Shown one piece after another: positions 22,723 through 36,777 of a stretch of 64,000 bases of DNA (position 1 is its first letter; the number at the start of each line of letters is the position of its first letter). Both the position numbers and the translations under genes were made by a program. Below the pieces are notes generated by a model. It did no database searches, was not told the origin of the DNA, and saw only the letters and a program-made list of their open reading frames with translations. The stretch covers positions 20,805,175-20,869,174 of the forward strand of contig JBANSL010000018.1 of the NCBI GenBank assembly GCA_037127255.1, in the 5' to 3' direction. Source of the stretch: Persicaria tinctoria. Its lineage: Eukaryota > Streptophyta > Magnoliopsida > Caryophyllales > Polygonaceae.

Positions 22723-22730
22723 TATAAATA
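22723..22730 (+). promoter_or_regulatory. Candidate TATA box of the ATX-like gene
   Basis: TATAAATA lies about 330 bp upstream of the ATG. Transcription would start near 22755, giving a roughly 300-base leader that includes a CT-rich stretch and a GA microsatellite (about 22990-23012). No ATG is seen between the TATA box and the chosen start. Confidence 0.6.
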
Positions 22731-23051
22731 GAGTTTAGTAAACGCCCATAAATCAGCAAAACTATCCTTTTTTTTTCCCCGTCTCTCGCTTCGCTTCACT
22801 TCCCGCAACACTTCGGACGGCGGGAAACTGACGAATTTCGGGAGCCACTTCCCTCCCAATTCATCGCCCTCCCCCCTCTCCCAATTTCCAAAACCCTAGA
22901 TTTCCCCCAATTCGTCCCCAATCCCCCAAATCCCCCTCTCGCCGAATCTCAATTGGCCGGGAAATCGACCGATCAGTCGATCCAGGGTGGGAGGAGGAGA
23001 GAGAGAGAGAGGGGAAAGGAGAGCTTCGCTGTTTCTTCCTCTCTCCCTACA

Positions 23052-26000
23052 ATGGCGTTTCCTGCTTCCGTACAGACCTTGTCCGAGGACGGCCCTCAGA
23101 ATTCCGACACTCAGAAGCAGGCGAAGAGCGACGACAACAACAATGAAAACGACCACCTCGACAGCAACGACAATGGCACCCCGTTGAAATTCCTCCCGCT
23201 ACAGCACGTTTACTCAGCCTCGGCCCCCTGTGTCGGCGGCTCCTCCGCGGTTGTTTCCAAGAAGGTTAGAGCTCGGAGGCTAGCAATGGTGGATGGCGAC
23301 TGCTTGGGACAGCAACTTTCGCTCGCGGCCGGCAAGGTCTTTGGTCGCCGGAGTAAGGGCAGCTCGAAGGTTTCGTTTTTTGATATGCTGGTGGAGAGGT
23401 TTGAGCCCCCGTTGAAGAAGAGGGCGTTGTTGGAAGTGAAATCGGAGCCGGTGGATGGAGATTTTGATGCTCCGACCGTTGTGCAGAATAGGAAGAGGAG
23501 GGTTAGGGCTGGAGAGGTGGTGAAATTAGGTATTCATTCGAATGGGTTCTGCACTCCTAATGGCCCTAAATTGAGAGAATCTTGCAATGGCCGCAACGCA
23601 AGTGTAAAGAATTCTTCCGTTTTGAAGAGACGAAAGGTTAATTCAGCCCCAGTCACTCACAAGGAGGTGAAAGACTTGCGTGTGAGAAAATGGATCAGGT
23701 GTGTTCTCTCTCCTTAGAGAATTTTGAGTACTTTTTTAAGGGATTTTATACTGGGCTGAGGATTGTGAACTGGGTTATCTGCAGGTTGTCGTGTGAAGGT
23801 GCTACTCCCATCACACTGGTTGGATTACGATGCCAGGCAATTTTTCTTATAATTCTACTTTACTACATTGTAGCCTGTATATTTGAGTATCCTGACTTGC
23901 TCAAATGCATTTGAATGAATTGCAGGTCTATTGGCCTATGGATGATGAATGGTACCAGGGTTCTATTATTGCATATGATGCAGAATCCAAGCGGCACAAT
24001 GTATTGCTGACTATTTTCTTCTTTGATTACCGGTGCATTCTACTGTCTCCTTTTCTTTTCAAGTAAATGTCCATCTGTGGTTTTAAATACAGTTAAAATA
24101 TGAAGATGGTGAAGAGGAAGATCTGGTTTTATCACGGGAGAAAGTTAAGTTTTTTGTATCCCATGAGGAAATGGTCCAATTGAACCTGAAGCCCCATGAT
24201 AAGAGCATGGACGGCAATGAGCTTGATTACAGTGAACTGCTTGTTTTGGCCGCTAGTTTGGATGAATCCCGAGAGCCTGAGCCAGGGGATATTATATGGG
24301 CCAAGCTTACAGGTAAGAATGCTGTGTACTTCCTATATACATGTAGAAATTGTACTTTGAAATTATCTGATGGGTAGAAGACGTGGGCATATGCATTCTC
24401 TCCTATCAAAATCATAACTTACAGATTTCTTAAGTCAAATTTCTGTACCCTCAGAATGTTAGTGAATGAAATAAGGCAGGCGATCAACTCTCAGATAGCT
24501 TTTGGCTAACATTGCACGAGTTTTATAATCAGAATTTCATTTGTACCTGAATATGCCCTAGGGGAAATCCATGAATCCCTTGAACCCAATCATCTTGATT
24601 ATACATCATTGATGTCCAGTGTTACAAGTTGTGGTTAATTTATTGCAAGGTTCCAGATGGCTTTATTTTTGGGGTTGATAATAGCAACCATCTGTTTGCA
24701 ATGAATGATAGTATCTCTCTTTTGTTTCATGTCAGCCTAGGCAATCTTTTACCTGAAAAGAGGAATTACAAAGCAAAATAAAATGATGACCAAAGGAAAT
24801 AGGGCGTAAGAACTGTATGAGCAATGATGATTGGGTTATTGTGCCGAAAAGGTTTAAAATATTTATTGTTCGATCTAGAAAGGAATAACAACCACACTCC
24901 AGCTAGTTATTCTCCGTCTAATGCTGCCATGTGTCAAGTCGTAATGATGAACTGACAGATTACTCTATTGGTTTTCAACATTGTTGTTTTGATTGTTTTC
25001 ATGTGTACCTTTTCCAATAGTATGGTTGCACAATAAGCTGCTTATTGTGGGAATGGCCCGGTTGGAAGAGGGTCTCATCTAGTAGGCCCTATTGGAAAAT
25101 AAGAGTTCTGTCTCCCATCCCTTGGACCCCTGGACCTTAGCAATCATCTAAGTTATATTTTTAGATAAATCCTAACATTTTTTTCCACATTGAAGTCAGT
25201 GACTTGATATTTCTTGTAGCTGTGAGCTATATGTAGAACTCCCTAGGCCCTTTGAGCTTCCAGTCCTTAAGTGTTGTCATTGATTATTACTTCTACTTTA
25301 AGTGACAAATCAGGCTTACCCAACTGAGTTGAATACATAGATTGAGCAACACTTCAAACCCTTCAACCCAAATATGAAGAATGAATTTGTGTCTTTTTGT
25401 TGTGATGATATTCCTTATTTGGTTTGTTGTTATTGTTGCAACTTATCTCTTTTTATGGTGTCAGGTCATGCTATGTGGCCGGCAGTAATTGTAGACGAAT
25501 CCCAAGTTAGTGATAGAAAAGGCATGGGCAAAAACCATGGAAGCAGATCAGTTCCTGTGCAGTTTTTTGGTACCCATGATTTTGCCAGGTATATATTCCA
25601 ATGCAGACATTATTCTACTTTGCTGATGTTCTGTTTTGCTGTGATGCGAGAGATCTAGATTTTGTGTATTTGTCTAAACAAAATATAAATTTTTTCTTGT
25701 GCATCCAGGATACAGGGTAAACAAATCTTTTCTTTTCTCAGAGGACTCCTTTCTTCTTTTCACCTGAAGTGCAAGTCACCACGTTTTCTCCGAAGCTTGA
25801 GAGAAGCTAAAATGTAAGTGCTTGAAGGGGATTAGATGTCATCTTTGTCTAAAAAGTGCCAGGTTTAAGTTTCTCCTGTGTTACAATATTGTGGTTTTAA
25901 GGTGCTTCCTTCTTTATCCAATATATGAGCTATGCCAATGCACCTTGCTTTTGATGTCTTGATATCATTTTCAGCTATCTATTTTCTTTCTACTAAAATC

Positions 26001-29000
26001 TGTATAACACTGGTTAGCACTGTCCTTTTGTGATTCTCCTATTCCCTTTTGTTTGTGAACTTATCTAGTTCATTCCTATAGCAGTATAGCTTGATCTATT
26101 TATTTTACTGATGAGCAGTCATTTCCTATTATTAAGGGAAGAATTTCATGATAATCTTCTTACATTTGTGCTTGAATGGTCTCACCATAGGCCGATCAAC
26201 TCCTACACTTGTATCTTAATTCTTAGCCGTTGAGAATTTATTGGTATAGGTTTTTTATTGTCAGGGGAGATTTCATTCATCATGTGACTTCAGTCGTGTC
26301 TCACACTGTTTAGAATTTATTGGTATAGGTTTTCTGTCATCAGGGGAGATTTGGTTCAACATGGGACTATCTCCTATCCTTCGAGTATTTGCTATCTTTT
26401 TTTTTTTTTTTTTTGATGTGTCTGCTGCAGAGATGCTTTATCTTTATGGTTCACTGTGGTTTTACCATTGATTTTTCTGCTAGAAATATCGATATTATAT
26501 TTACATGCACACCGAAGCTAATTTGATTGTTCACACGTACGAATTCATTAAGATTATGCTAATGTTCTAGCTTTATGGTTTTGGCAGCTATTTGAGTGAA
26601 CAGAAACTTCCAAAGGATATGCTACATTTGCAATGTGTGTCTAGCACAGACGAGGACGAAGATCATGAAGATGAACAAACTGTCGGTTCTAATGAAGCTT
26701 GGGCAGGAAATAATGCTACACAAAGAGCCTTACGAGGACGGCCAACTACCCCGTTGACATTTGGGGAGTTGCAAATATTATGCTTGGGTAATCAAACCTT
26801 TTTTTACATACGGAAAGTAACATCTAGGGTTATTTTTTCTTGGATAATCTGTGGTGATACGTATGAAATACATAACTTACTGATTTCAGCTTTTGATCAA
26901 AGCATCTACCTGCTGTTATATTATTTCCTATCATAATGAAAATATGGCTCCTTAGCTAGTTCTACATGTGCTATTCACCTTTTTCCTGGTGGAAGAGGTG
27001 CTTCCCTTTTCTCTGGTTTTGGACTTGCACATGTTTACTCTTTGTCCTTTATTTCACAGGAGAGGTTATCAGGGACTCTGTATATTTCCAAGATGTTAAA
27101 ACTATATGGCCATTGGGCTACACTGCAGTAAGGAAGTTCTCTTCCATGAGAGGTGCAAGCTCTGCTTGGTTATCTTCTTTCACAATTTGTTGTTTATCTA
27201 TATTTATCTCAACAGCTTCTCGAGATCCTGAAACAAATTTAGTATTTATGTTAAGGGTTTATTTCATTTCTTAACATGAAACTTCTTCTGGGGTACCAGA
27301 TTCAAATGTGTCTGCTTTCTATAAGATGGAAGTACTTCGAGATCCTGAATCAAAGATCCGACCATTGTTTAGAGTCACAGTGGATGGCGAACAGGTTGGT
27401 TAAGTCCCATTTACTAAATTTATATTGTTTTAATATCTTCATTTGCTATTTGTTTACCTTTTGAATGGACATGGATTCACCTGTTTCTTCATTGTTAGGA
27501 CTGATCTTTTTTCTTTTCAGTGAATGATATTTTTGCATTTCAAGCATTTTTTCTTACTCATACCTAGTGTTTGTTAGGTATTGTTGTAAATACATGAGTC
27601 TATACTTCTAGCTATTTGAAGGTCAGATTTTCTCATGGTTTTAAGGAGCTTTATGCTCTCGGTGTTCTTTATATAACCAGAGCCATGTTATCACCAGCAT
27701 TTTCCATTATCTATACTGCCACATGAAGGAAAGAACATTTGATATGATTTCTTCAGGCATTCCACTTCTCATTTACTTGATTTTTATTTTTATTGCTGTG
27801 TTCCTAACTTTCTTGAATACTGACCACATCTTTTGGTACAGTTCAAGGGTGCCAGTCCATCAGCTTGCTGGAACAAAATCTTCAAGAGAATGGAAGATAT
27901 GCAAAATGATGGCTCTAGTTCTGAAGGTGGAGCTGTGAAGATCAATGAATCTGGTTCTGAGATGTTTGGTTTTAACAATCCTGAAGTTTTGAAAATTATA
28001 AAGGTTTGCTGCTGTTGGATATATGATTTACAGAATTCAGTTTGGTCCATGCTTATCAATCTTTTTTATTCTTGTTAATGGTTTGTTCTTGGCCTAGATG
28101 CTTTCTTTCTTATACTTCAAGTAATGCACCATGCATAGCCTTTCACTAGCTATTTTTTTCAATGAAAATTTCATCACTGCCTCAGATCATGCAGAAAATC
28201 CTAATGTGGCAGCAAAACTATGATAAAGCGCATCTGGAGTCAAACTTGAAATATGGGGAACATATGTTTACCCAATACTTATGATACCTATTGAGAGCAG
28301 ATTCAAGCACCCGTTAAAAAACACGCTTCTTGTTCTCGGATTGACAAAAGGAAAAAAGAGACAGACATTTAGTACCGTTGGTTGAACAATCAGAGATGGA
28401 TAATGCTAGTAGAAATAGTCAAATACAGGCATTATTATTTTCTTAGAGAGGATGTGTTGTCTGCATTCTTTATATGCTAATATTGAATTGACTTTGCAAA
28501 ATCAAAATTAGCAACTATAGAACAATCGTAATGGTCAATTGGTCATAATGGACAGGGTATATACATTCAATGCATCTGCTTCCAGCCATTTAAGAGTGTT
28601 GATTTAACATTAAATATATTTGTCGGAGTTATCTTTCGCATATACTGCTTCTAAACCCAATCCAAGGCCTTGATATTCAAGTATGCATTTATTTGGAAAG
28701 GTATAGACTTCCAAGCATTCGATGTCAATTTCCTCATTATCTTGCTTCTCTATTAATTATGAGAAATATATTGAGGTACGATATCATTAACACTACTAGA
28801 AGTGATTTGTAAGAGTTAGTTTCATACACTTCTCTGTCTTCTTCATCTAATTGACAAATTAAACAAATGGATCTCACATGATTGGCATAACATGATTGCC
28901 TGGTAAAAAAAGAATAAAATTGAGCTCTTTGTATCTGTAGCTTCTGTTTTAACAAGTTTGATGAAAAAATTTGATCATTTTTACAGGATTTGTCGGTTGC

Positions 29001-29195
29001 CAAAGTTTCCCCTAAAGCTACAACGGATAAAGCGTTGGTTCAATGTTTTCAAAATATGCCAAGTGGGTACAGACCTGTTCGTATTGATTGGAAAGATCTC
29101 GATAGATGTAGCGTGTGCCACATGGATGAGGTGCGGCATTCTCTCTTCTATGCGTTTCCTCAATAAAAATAGTTTCCTTTTCAAAATCATTATAA

Positions 29196-29228
<33 letters not shown>

Positions 29229-32200
29229 ACACACACCCACCCACCCACCCACCCACACACACACCAAAGCGGAACCCTCATTATAGAGGGAGTAGCGGAT
29301 ATAAAGCGGCAGAACATTAAATTCCCAAAACACTGAATCATATCAAATAATTATTTTGTAGTTGCCATTTGTTGTCTTTTCATTTATGTGCACTTGTTTC
29401 TTTGCATACCAGGATTCAAATTCTTATTTTAGTCCAAATACATGAAATTAAAGGCTATTCCTCTTTTTCATTTATATATCTTCTGCCCATTCAATCAGGG
29501 TCTTACGTTCATTATTTTTTATTCTTCTGTGTGCTCAGGAATATGAGACAAATTTGTTCCTGCAGTGTGACAAGTGCCGGATTATGGTAAGAGTGCTAGT
29601 CTTAATTTTCCGTTTGTCCTATTGTTCAGGGTTTCATGTAATCTTAGCAGCCTCATGATTGCGCCTCTTTTGATGATTGAATTTAGATGTTATTTCTGCT
29701 TAAATGATTTTTCTTTGTTTTTTTCTTCCTCTCATAGTTTCTATGAGTTAAGTTTCTTCTGTTTCCTTTCAATAGTATGATCTGATAGTGATAATGTTTG
29801 TCCAGGTTCATGCTAGGTGTTATGGGGAAGAGTGTGTTGATGATGTGTTGTGGTTTTGCAACTTATGTCGACCTGGGGCACCAGAGTCAACTCCACCTTG
29901 CTGCCTTTGTCCTGTCGTGGGTACATCTCTTCGCAAGATGAAAGTATACACAACCATCCTTTTTTTACACTAAATATATACATTTATGCAGGTGGAGCTA
30001 TGAAACCTACCTCTGATGGTCGCTGGGCACATTTGGCATGTGCAATATGGATTCCCGGTTTGTTACACAACATATATTCTGCTGGATTTCTTGTCTGCAC
30101 TTGTCTAACCCGTGTCACTTTGTCCAGAAACATGCTTGCATGATATTAAGCGCATGGAACCAATTGATGGTATAAGCCGGATCAACAGGGTAAGTGGACA
30201 TGGTTTGTGTACTAATGTGCATCAAAAAGAGCAACATAATTCTCTACAATGACTTGATTTTCGCTTTCTCTTTTTCCCCTAGTTCTAATGTCCTTGGTTC
30301 ATTTTGCCAGGATCGGTGGAAGCTACTATGTAGCATTTGTGGTGTTTCTTATGGAGCATGTATTCAGGTCAATCTTTACTTCCCTTTCTTTTAACCTCCT
30401 TTTGGGTTACATGCTACTGCAAGGGAAGTTCTTGTCCCAATACGCTTGTTTGGCCATAGCCTATAGTTTGGTGCATAGTTTTTATAGTTGAATTTGAGGG
30501 GCTTATGTGTCATATTTCTAACTTTGAAATATACTGGTGGGCTGACAATCAGATTTCTAAAATGTTTATGGTTTAGTCAACTCTCTGATAGACTTTTTGA
30601 GGATAAGCCTCATTTCCTATAGCTGGTAGTTTTTCACTACCAAACTCGAGCTTATGCAATGGGTATATGGTCTTCTAGAATTTTAATTGGAACTCCTTAT
30701 ATGTTAGGAGGAAACAAGATGATCTAAAGGCTGCTTATGTTTTCTATACCTGGGGAAATTGTTGTGCTGTTTGATCCAGCTATAACTTCCCCTCCCTTCC
30801 TCACCTGCCATATTGGACCTTTTTTTTTTTGGTCTTGATAGCAGGCATACATTGTTAATGATATCTGAATTTTAGTATTTTATACAGTTTGACCCCTATA
30901 TGGCTGCTGAGCCAACTTTGCTTGTGAGTATTTGTATTACTTTTGTCAACTTGGACAAATTTGACATGCCCATTGATTGCAGTGTTCAAATAGCACTTGT
31001 CGTGTTTCATATCATCCACTCTGTGCACGTGCAGCTGGTCTTTGTGTTGAGGTACTTTACTTGTCATTCTCAGCATATTTGTGGAACCCTTGTAAACATC
31101 CTTGTATCATACCCCCTCCAGTCAATGTTTATTGATGTTTTAGAAGATTGATTTTGATCAATAACATTTGATGATTTAAGTGTGTTTACTATTACTAATT
31201 ATTTCTCTTATTCCCAATTCTTAATTGTTAAATGGGATGGAGAATGAGGTAAGGTGCAGCCCTTATTTATTGCTTAATGTGCTGATTGTGGAGTTAAATA
31301 AAAAAAATCAAGTGTGAAGTTTATTCTCCTTAAATCTTGTGCTGGACCCTAGAACATCAAATAAAAATGATCGGAGGGAGTATCATTTTGTGGGTATTTT
31401 GCACAAAGATATGAAGCTGACATGTGTTTTTGTATTTTTTGTCATAGCTCGAGGATGAAGACAGATTCCATCTTATTCCTATGGATGAAGATGAGGAAGA
31501 CCAGTGCATTCGTCTGCTATCTTATTGCAAAAAGCATAAGCCACCCTCTAACGACTGTCCAAATCTTGATGGACGGATTGAGCACATTGCATGTCAGTCT
31601 TCCAGCTACAGCCCACCACTTAATCCATCTGGCTGTGCTCGCAGTGGTAGTTTATCGTGTTCATGTTTTTTCTGCACTCACTTTTCCTTAAACTTGCCAA
31701 CCTTCTGCTTTGCATATTCACTTGTAAAGACAGTGCCAATTAACTTTTAGAACATGAACACACTAACACTAACCTTCTTCTCTGCATTGGGAGTAAAAAC
31801 AGTGTCATTTTTATGTTTGTTGTCTAAGTTGTGGTTGCTTTTCGACATTTTACCACTTGATTGTCTAATTTTTCTTTGCCTTTGTCACCCTTGGCAGAAC
31901 CATATAATTATTTTGGCCGAAGGGGAAGAAAAGAACCCGAAGCCCTCGCTGCAGCATCAGTAAAGCGGCTGTTTCTGGAGAATAAGCCATATTTGGTTGG
32001 TGGTTACTGTCTTCATGAATCCTTGGTGCACATGTCATCAGGAGATGAGATACTAGCAGGCTCAAAATTCTCTTCTGGCCTTCAAAGAGATAAAACCTCG
32101 CTTCAGGTTTCTCAATCTGTACACTCAATGGCTGAAAAGTATGAATGCATGAGGCAGACATTTCGGAAAAGGCTAGCATTTGGTGAGTCAAATATAGTAA

Positions 32201-34750
32201 ATCCATCTTTAGATATTTCAAGAATGAAACCCACATTATCTTTGTCTTGATTTTTTTATCACCAACCTAGAAATTTTCTCATTACCTCATATGTTGTATA
32301 ATTTTACTCGCCAAGTGCTTACTGAACTTTGTTTTGTCAATCAAAAAGTGAGAAGAGACTGCTGTAGCATTCTCTATAAGTTATATTACTAGAGAATTTG
32401 TCAAAGCAATAATGGACTTCTTTGTACATAAAAATTAATGTCATTGAACTTCTGTTGTATAAATTAATGATATAGGACTGATTTAGTTATTTTCACATAA
32501 AAGGATACATGTATTTTATTTTATTGAGTGAAAGTACTGAGTTTTGGATGTTGTAAAGTGAAATGTGCAATCCTTGTTTTTCCTAAAACTATTGACTTCC
32601 TTTTGTCCCATGAGATATGCTTTTGTTATGGTTAATTAGACAGACTTTTGCACTACATATTTATCCTGTGAAGTTTAAAATGTATGCCATTCTTGTGATT
32701 TATAACTTTCATAATGCAAATCTGGTATTTCATGTGCAAATACATTCCCTGAATATGTGTTTATGAAACTAGAAAGCTGACTATCAAATTTGCGGATTCC
32801 CCAGGAAAATCACGAATACATGGATTTGGGATATTTACTAAGCAGCCCCATAAAGCAGGGGACATGGCAAGTGCTTTTATTGTTTGTTCTCCGTGCTTTA
32901 CATTGATTTAGTCTTGCCTGCCACTGAATGTCTGATTTGAATTTTTAGGTCATCGAATACACGGGTGAAGTTGTTAGACCACCTGTTGCTGATAGAAGAG
33001 AACATTTCATATACAATTCATTGGTGGTAAGTCAATCCTTTTTCAAGTAATCATCTATGAGATCTGCTACATATCAGTTTTCCCTGGCCAATTTAATTGC
33101 TCCACTTTAAAGTGATATCTTTCCATAGCCTGCCAGACATGCCATTTTGTGTTTGATTAGCCACTTTGCTAAATGGTCATTATTTTCAATCTTATGTCGA
33201 AGCTCCTAGGTTCAGTTAATCCCATCCTACTTTCTAAGCAAATAATTCCAAGCCACTCTATGAAGGATTTAGCCAGGAAGTTGAATGTGGCTTTAAAGGC
33301 CAGTTCATCATTCAGAATAATAATCCTTCTTTGTTGGAGATCCTGTTGCTTGATATTTTATTTTTTCAAAAATATTTTTGTTATCTAACTAGAGCGTACG
33401 TTGAATTTTGCAGGGTGCAGGGACTTACATGTTCCGGATAGATAATGAACGAGTCATAGATGCCACAAGGGCTGGAAGCATTGCACATTTGATCAATCAT
33501 TCATGCGAAGTAAGTATAGACTCTCTATATACCAATAAAATAAATCTCTTTAAAGTCCATGGATGCTTGGAGAAATGTTTTAGTCCATCTTGATGTAAGA
33601 GTTTTTCAATCATTAGCTATTAATAAGATGTTTGCTTCTCATTCTTCTTTGAGGAGCTTATGTGAAACTGGTACCCGTATTTTCCCTTCTGGCTTCCCTA
33701 GGAAAAGTCATCATCTAACTTGTCAGTGTCACACTCCAACAGGGTGTTTTCTTAAGTAAAATTGTTTTGAACTGTCTCAGAACAATTGAAACCTTGGAAC
33801 TATGATTCTGCCCTTGCAGATATGCAGTATGTAAAGGCTCTAATGAAACTTGGATTTGAGCAGAATATTTTTCTTTGTATCATAAGGGTAGAGTTCTGTT
33901 TGTTGAATATTCGGTTTGCCTTGGGTGTTACAAATTACAAACCCTGAGCAAGACCAGCTGAATGTAATATTTCTGAAATTTATAGAAAACTAAAACAATC
34001 TCTGGAAGAATAAAGACAGTAATAATTTAGTGTGGTTAATTGCCAAATCCGTAGTTTTAATTTCCTTAGGTGGAGTTTATAGAAATTCCAACTGATCCTG
34101 GTCTTGGGTTTGTGCAGCCAAACTGTTATTCAAGAGTAATAACCGTCAATGGGGATGGACACATTATCATATTTGCCAAAAGAGATATTAAGCAGTGGGA
34201 GGAACTCACATACGATTACAGGTTCTTTTTTCTGCCCAATTTGCAGTTTTTTTCTTCAGTATACCCGCAGTAGCTAACTGTAAAATTTTAAATTATCCAG
34301 GTTCTTCTCCATAGATGAACAACTTGCTTGTTATTGTGGATTCCCAAGGTGTCGAGGGGTAGTTAATGATGTTGAAGCTGAGGAGCAGGTTGCCAAGTTC
34401 TCTGCTCCTCGCAGTGAACTAGTAGACTGTAGAGGTAAACCTTGCTCTTATTAGCAGAAACAAAGCCACTGGACTATATGAGGTTCTCTGTTTAGTTTCA
34501 CCCCTTCTGTGCATTTTCATAAATCATAATCATATTATTTTGTTGATAACTGTCATATCTGCATTACTTGGTGTAATCTTTTGAGTCAAGAAATTCTCTC
34601 TTTTTGCTTTCATCAAGTCTCATGTCCTATTTTTGTTTTGGGGGCTTTTTCACATGTTCATTCTTAAATAAATTTGTGGACATGTATATTTTGCAAATCA
34701 CATGATGTGCCTTTGCAGGCTTTCTGCCTTCGAGACGATGGGCTGAATGA
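23052..34750 (+). CDS. ATX1/ATX2-type trithorax histone H3K4 methyltransferase
   Basis: A nuclear SET-domain enzyme that methylates histone H3 lysine 4. Coding exons: 23052-23698, 23785-23836, 23926-24000, 24093-24312, 25465-25588, 25709-25813, 26588-26787, 27060-27152, 27300-27394, 27842-28003, 28987-29130, 29539-29586, 29806-29920, 29992-30057, 30128-30189, 30311-30367, 30983-31051, 31448-31646, 31898-32182, 32805-32866, 32949-33026, 33414-33509, 34118-34221, 34301-34434, 34719-34750. They keep phase and give about 1,107 residues, close to the family size. Domains: PWWP (about 318-405, HAMWP), FYRN/FYRC (about 467-590), PHD (632-684), extended PHD (686-809), SET (938-1062, NHSCEPNC then YDYRFF) and post-SET Cys (1063-1070). 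FYRN/FYRC separates ATX1/2 from ATX3-5. Two introns have GC donors. The start is the first in-frame ATG after the leader. No lesion seen. Confidence 0.95.
29197..29264. repeat. Run of 32 C followed by CA/CCCA repeats in ATX intron 11
   Basis: 32 C (29197-29228) lead into alternating CACA and CCCA units. It lies in the intron between exons 29131 and 29538. Such a tract is prone to length change and to assembly error. Confidence 0.95.
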
Positions 34751-36777
34751 TGGATCCTTGTTAAATTGTGAACTCACAAACTACTTTCTTTGTGCAGAGT
34801 ATTCCGATAACTAACCATTGGCATTTGGCACTGAGTTGTGTAATTCAAGGCGCCCTTTGCATCCCAACAGTTTTCTGCTTTGCGTGCCTAATTTAGGGAA
34901 AATATTGTAGAGTTCTAGCTTCCTCAGTTCAGCTTCCAATTTGTATAATACAAGGACCAACTGAAATAGGTTCAACATTTCATCCAACATTCGAGTATAT
35001 ACCACCTTCAAACCTGTACCAGAACTTAATAGATTGCTAGCTTAGAAGAGTTAATGAAATACTATCTTGTCTATTGGAGCCTGGACTGTTCAGTACTGAA
35101 TCCGACTTGAAAATCCAACAGTACGCTGATTTGTATCCAGACTGAAATGCAATGAAACAGTAATTATTTGGTTAAGACAGTCTTGAGGGACTTGGTTTTT
35201 ATTTGCTTCTCATCTCAAGAGGCTCTGTTTTTTCCGTCTTTGTTCTTGTTTGCGTTAATAGAAGGTGGTGGTGTTTCTCTTAAAAGCTGCGGTCGCTTGC
35301 ACTTAACCTCATTGAAGTAGTTCCTGATTTCACGTGCTGTCTTAGTGTACATAATAATTCCATATGCATCTTGCTGGTATACCATTTATCGGTTGGTTTT
35401 GGGTTTCTTTATCTTGGCACAAATAAACATGAATGTTAAGTTTCGAGTGACTTAAAGATCCGTTTGGCGACACATAGTTTTTCGAAATTTGGGTTTCTTT
35501 ATCTTGGCACAATAAACATGAATGAATGTTCAAGTTTCGAGTGACTTAAGATCCGTTTGGCGACACAATTAGTTTTTCGAAACTTATGGTTTAATAGTAT
35601 AAAGTTTTGAATGAGGTAAAAATAAGATTTTAGTTTAATTAGCTTTTGAAATTAGATTTTCAATAGCTATTCAACTTAATCTTTCGGGATTTTTATTTTT
35701 CTATTAAAAAATCTATTCATTTTATTTTTGATTAGCTAGTTTATATTAGTTATTCTATCATTTAAGTTATTAAACACCTTACTAGCTTATGAACGGTTGA
35801 ATTTAACATATCTAATTCATTAACTTGTGCTACTTGATCAACTTCAGCTACCCCATCATCTATATTTTACCAAATTAACCTTTGCTAGTAATAGTGCAAA
35901 ACTCCAAAAAATGAAGTTAAAAACTTAAATTCATGCCATTACAAATCACTAGAGAAACTACTCTCAATTACCTAAAATGTCCGAAATCAAGATCCAAGAC
36001 AATCCAACTCTTGCTCGGTAAACCAAGGGAGTCTATCAAGACTAGCTTCTGTGAGATTAATTAGACCTAGTAAACCTGGTTACTCACGAATAGAAGATAA
36101 AAAAAAAACCTCCATTCTAGATAGCCCAACTCATGAATGCCCTTCAACTCTTCCATTCTTCATGCTATTTAGTCCACACAAATTACCTTTTGGTCGTTCT
36201 GGATCTAAATTGAATCATACCCAAGGCGAGCCAAATATTACGACTCAAACTCGACCAGACTCTAAATGTACCATTCTAGATCTATTAACCCTAAACAAAG
36301 CTCTGCAATTAACTCTAGGAAAATGAAATGATTGCAATCTGAACTGCTACACGTTTAGACACTTTTACGACTATATCCCAAATTAATTTTCTCAAGAACT
36401 CCTACCGCCCATCAATTGCACAGGACTGCCCTGTATGTGCAGTGAAAACGAACTATTCAGCTGACAAGAAATTTTCAAACTACACTGTAAAGGAAAGCCA
36501 CCAAATATGATCAGTTGCAAGATTTAGCAGCTTACCCAATGACATTAAACAGACATTTGCACATGGTTATATCCTACATCTTTAAACTACAGTTGATTGT
36601 GAACAGCTCTGCAGCTCAGGAGTCAGGAGCGGTAAAATGAATTGGGATGGGCAGCTTGACAGAAGGCAATACCCAGAACTCGAAACATTAAAAATGTTCT
36701 ACAGGACCTAACAATATACAGTATAACAGTTGGGAGCTACAGCTCTCGCTTTTCTGCTGGATTTTTTTTTGTTAAAG
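34751..36777. other. Region between the two host genes
   Basis: Holds the 3' UTRs of the converging genes and AT-rich spacer. No further gene is seen. The candidate ATX polyadenylation region lies after 34750 (AATGAAA-type signals near 35050), but I cannot fix the site. Confidence 0.5.
35401..35581. repeat. Two-copy tandem repeat, period 90 bp
   Basis: GGGTTTCTTTATCTTGGCAC at 35401 recurs at 35491, with the following 70 bases nearly the same, including ATCCGTTTGGCGACACA. It lies downstream of the ATX-like gene. Confidence 0.85.

Noticed and set aside
22953..23051. N-terminal extension of the ATX-like protein upstream of 23052
   Set aside because: The frame is open, but it starts at TTG, covers GA-repeat leader sequence and has no in-frame ATG; the first ATG after the leader is at 23052.
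29018..29341. Gly-rich minus-strand frame near the C-run
   Set aside because: It is the translation of poly-G across an ATX intron and exon border; no gene.
31360..31386. MITE in ATX intron at GGAGGGAGTAT
   Set aside because: Only one end of Stowaway type; I could not find the matching left terminal repeat.
34070..34117. In-frame start of ATX exon 23 at the AG before 34070
   Set aside because: That would put extra residues between HSCE and PNC of the SET motif; the acceptor at 34117 restores NHSCEPNC exactly.
36051..36326. Small plus-strand gene between the host genes
   Set aside because: 91-codon frame with no domain and ordinary intergenic composition.
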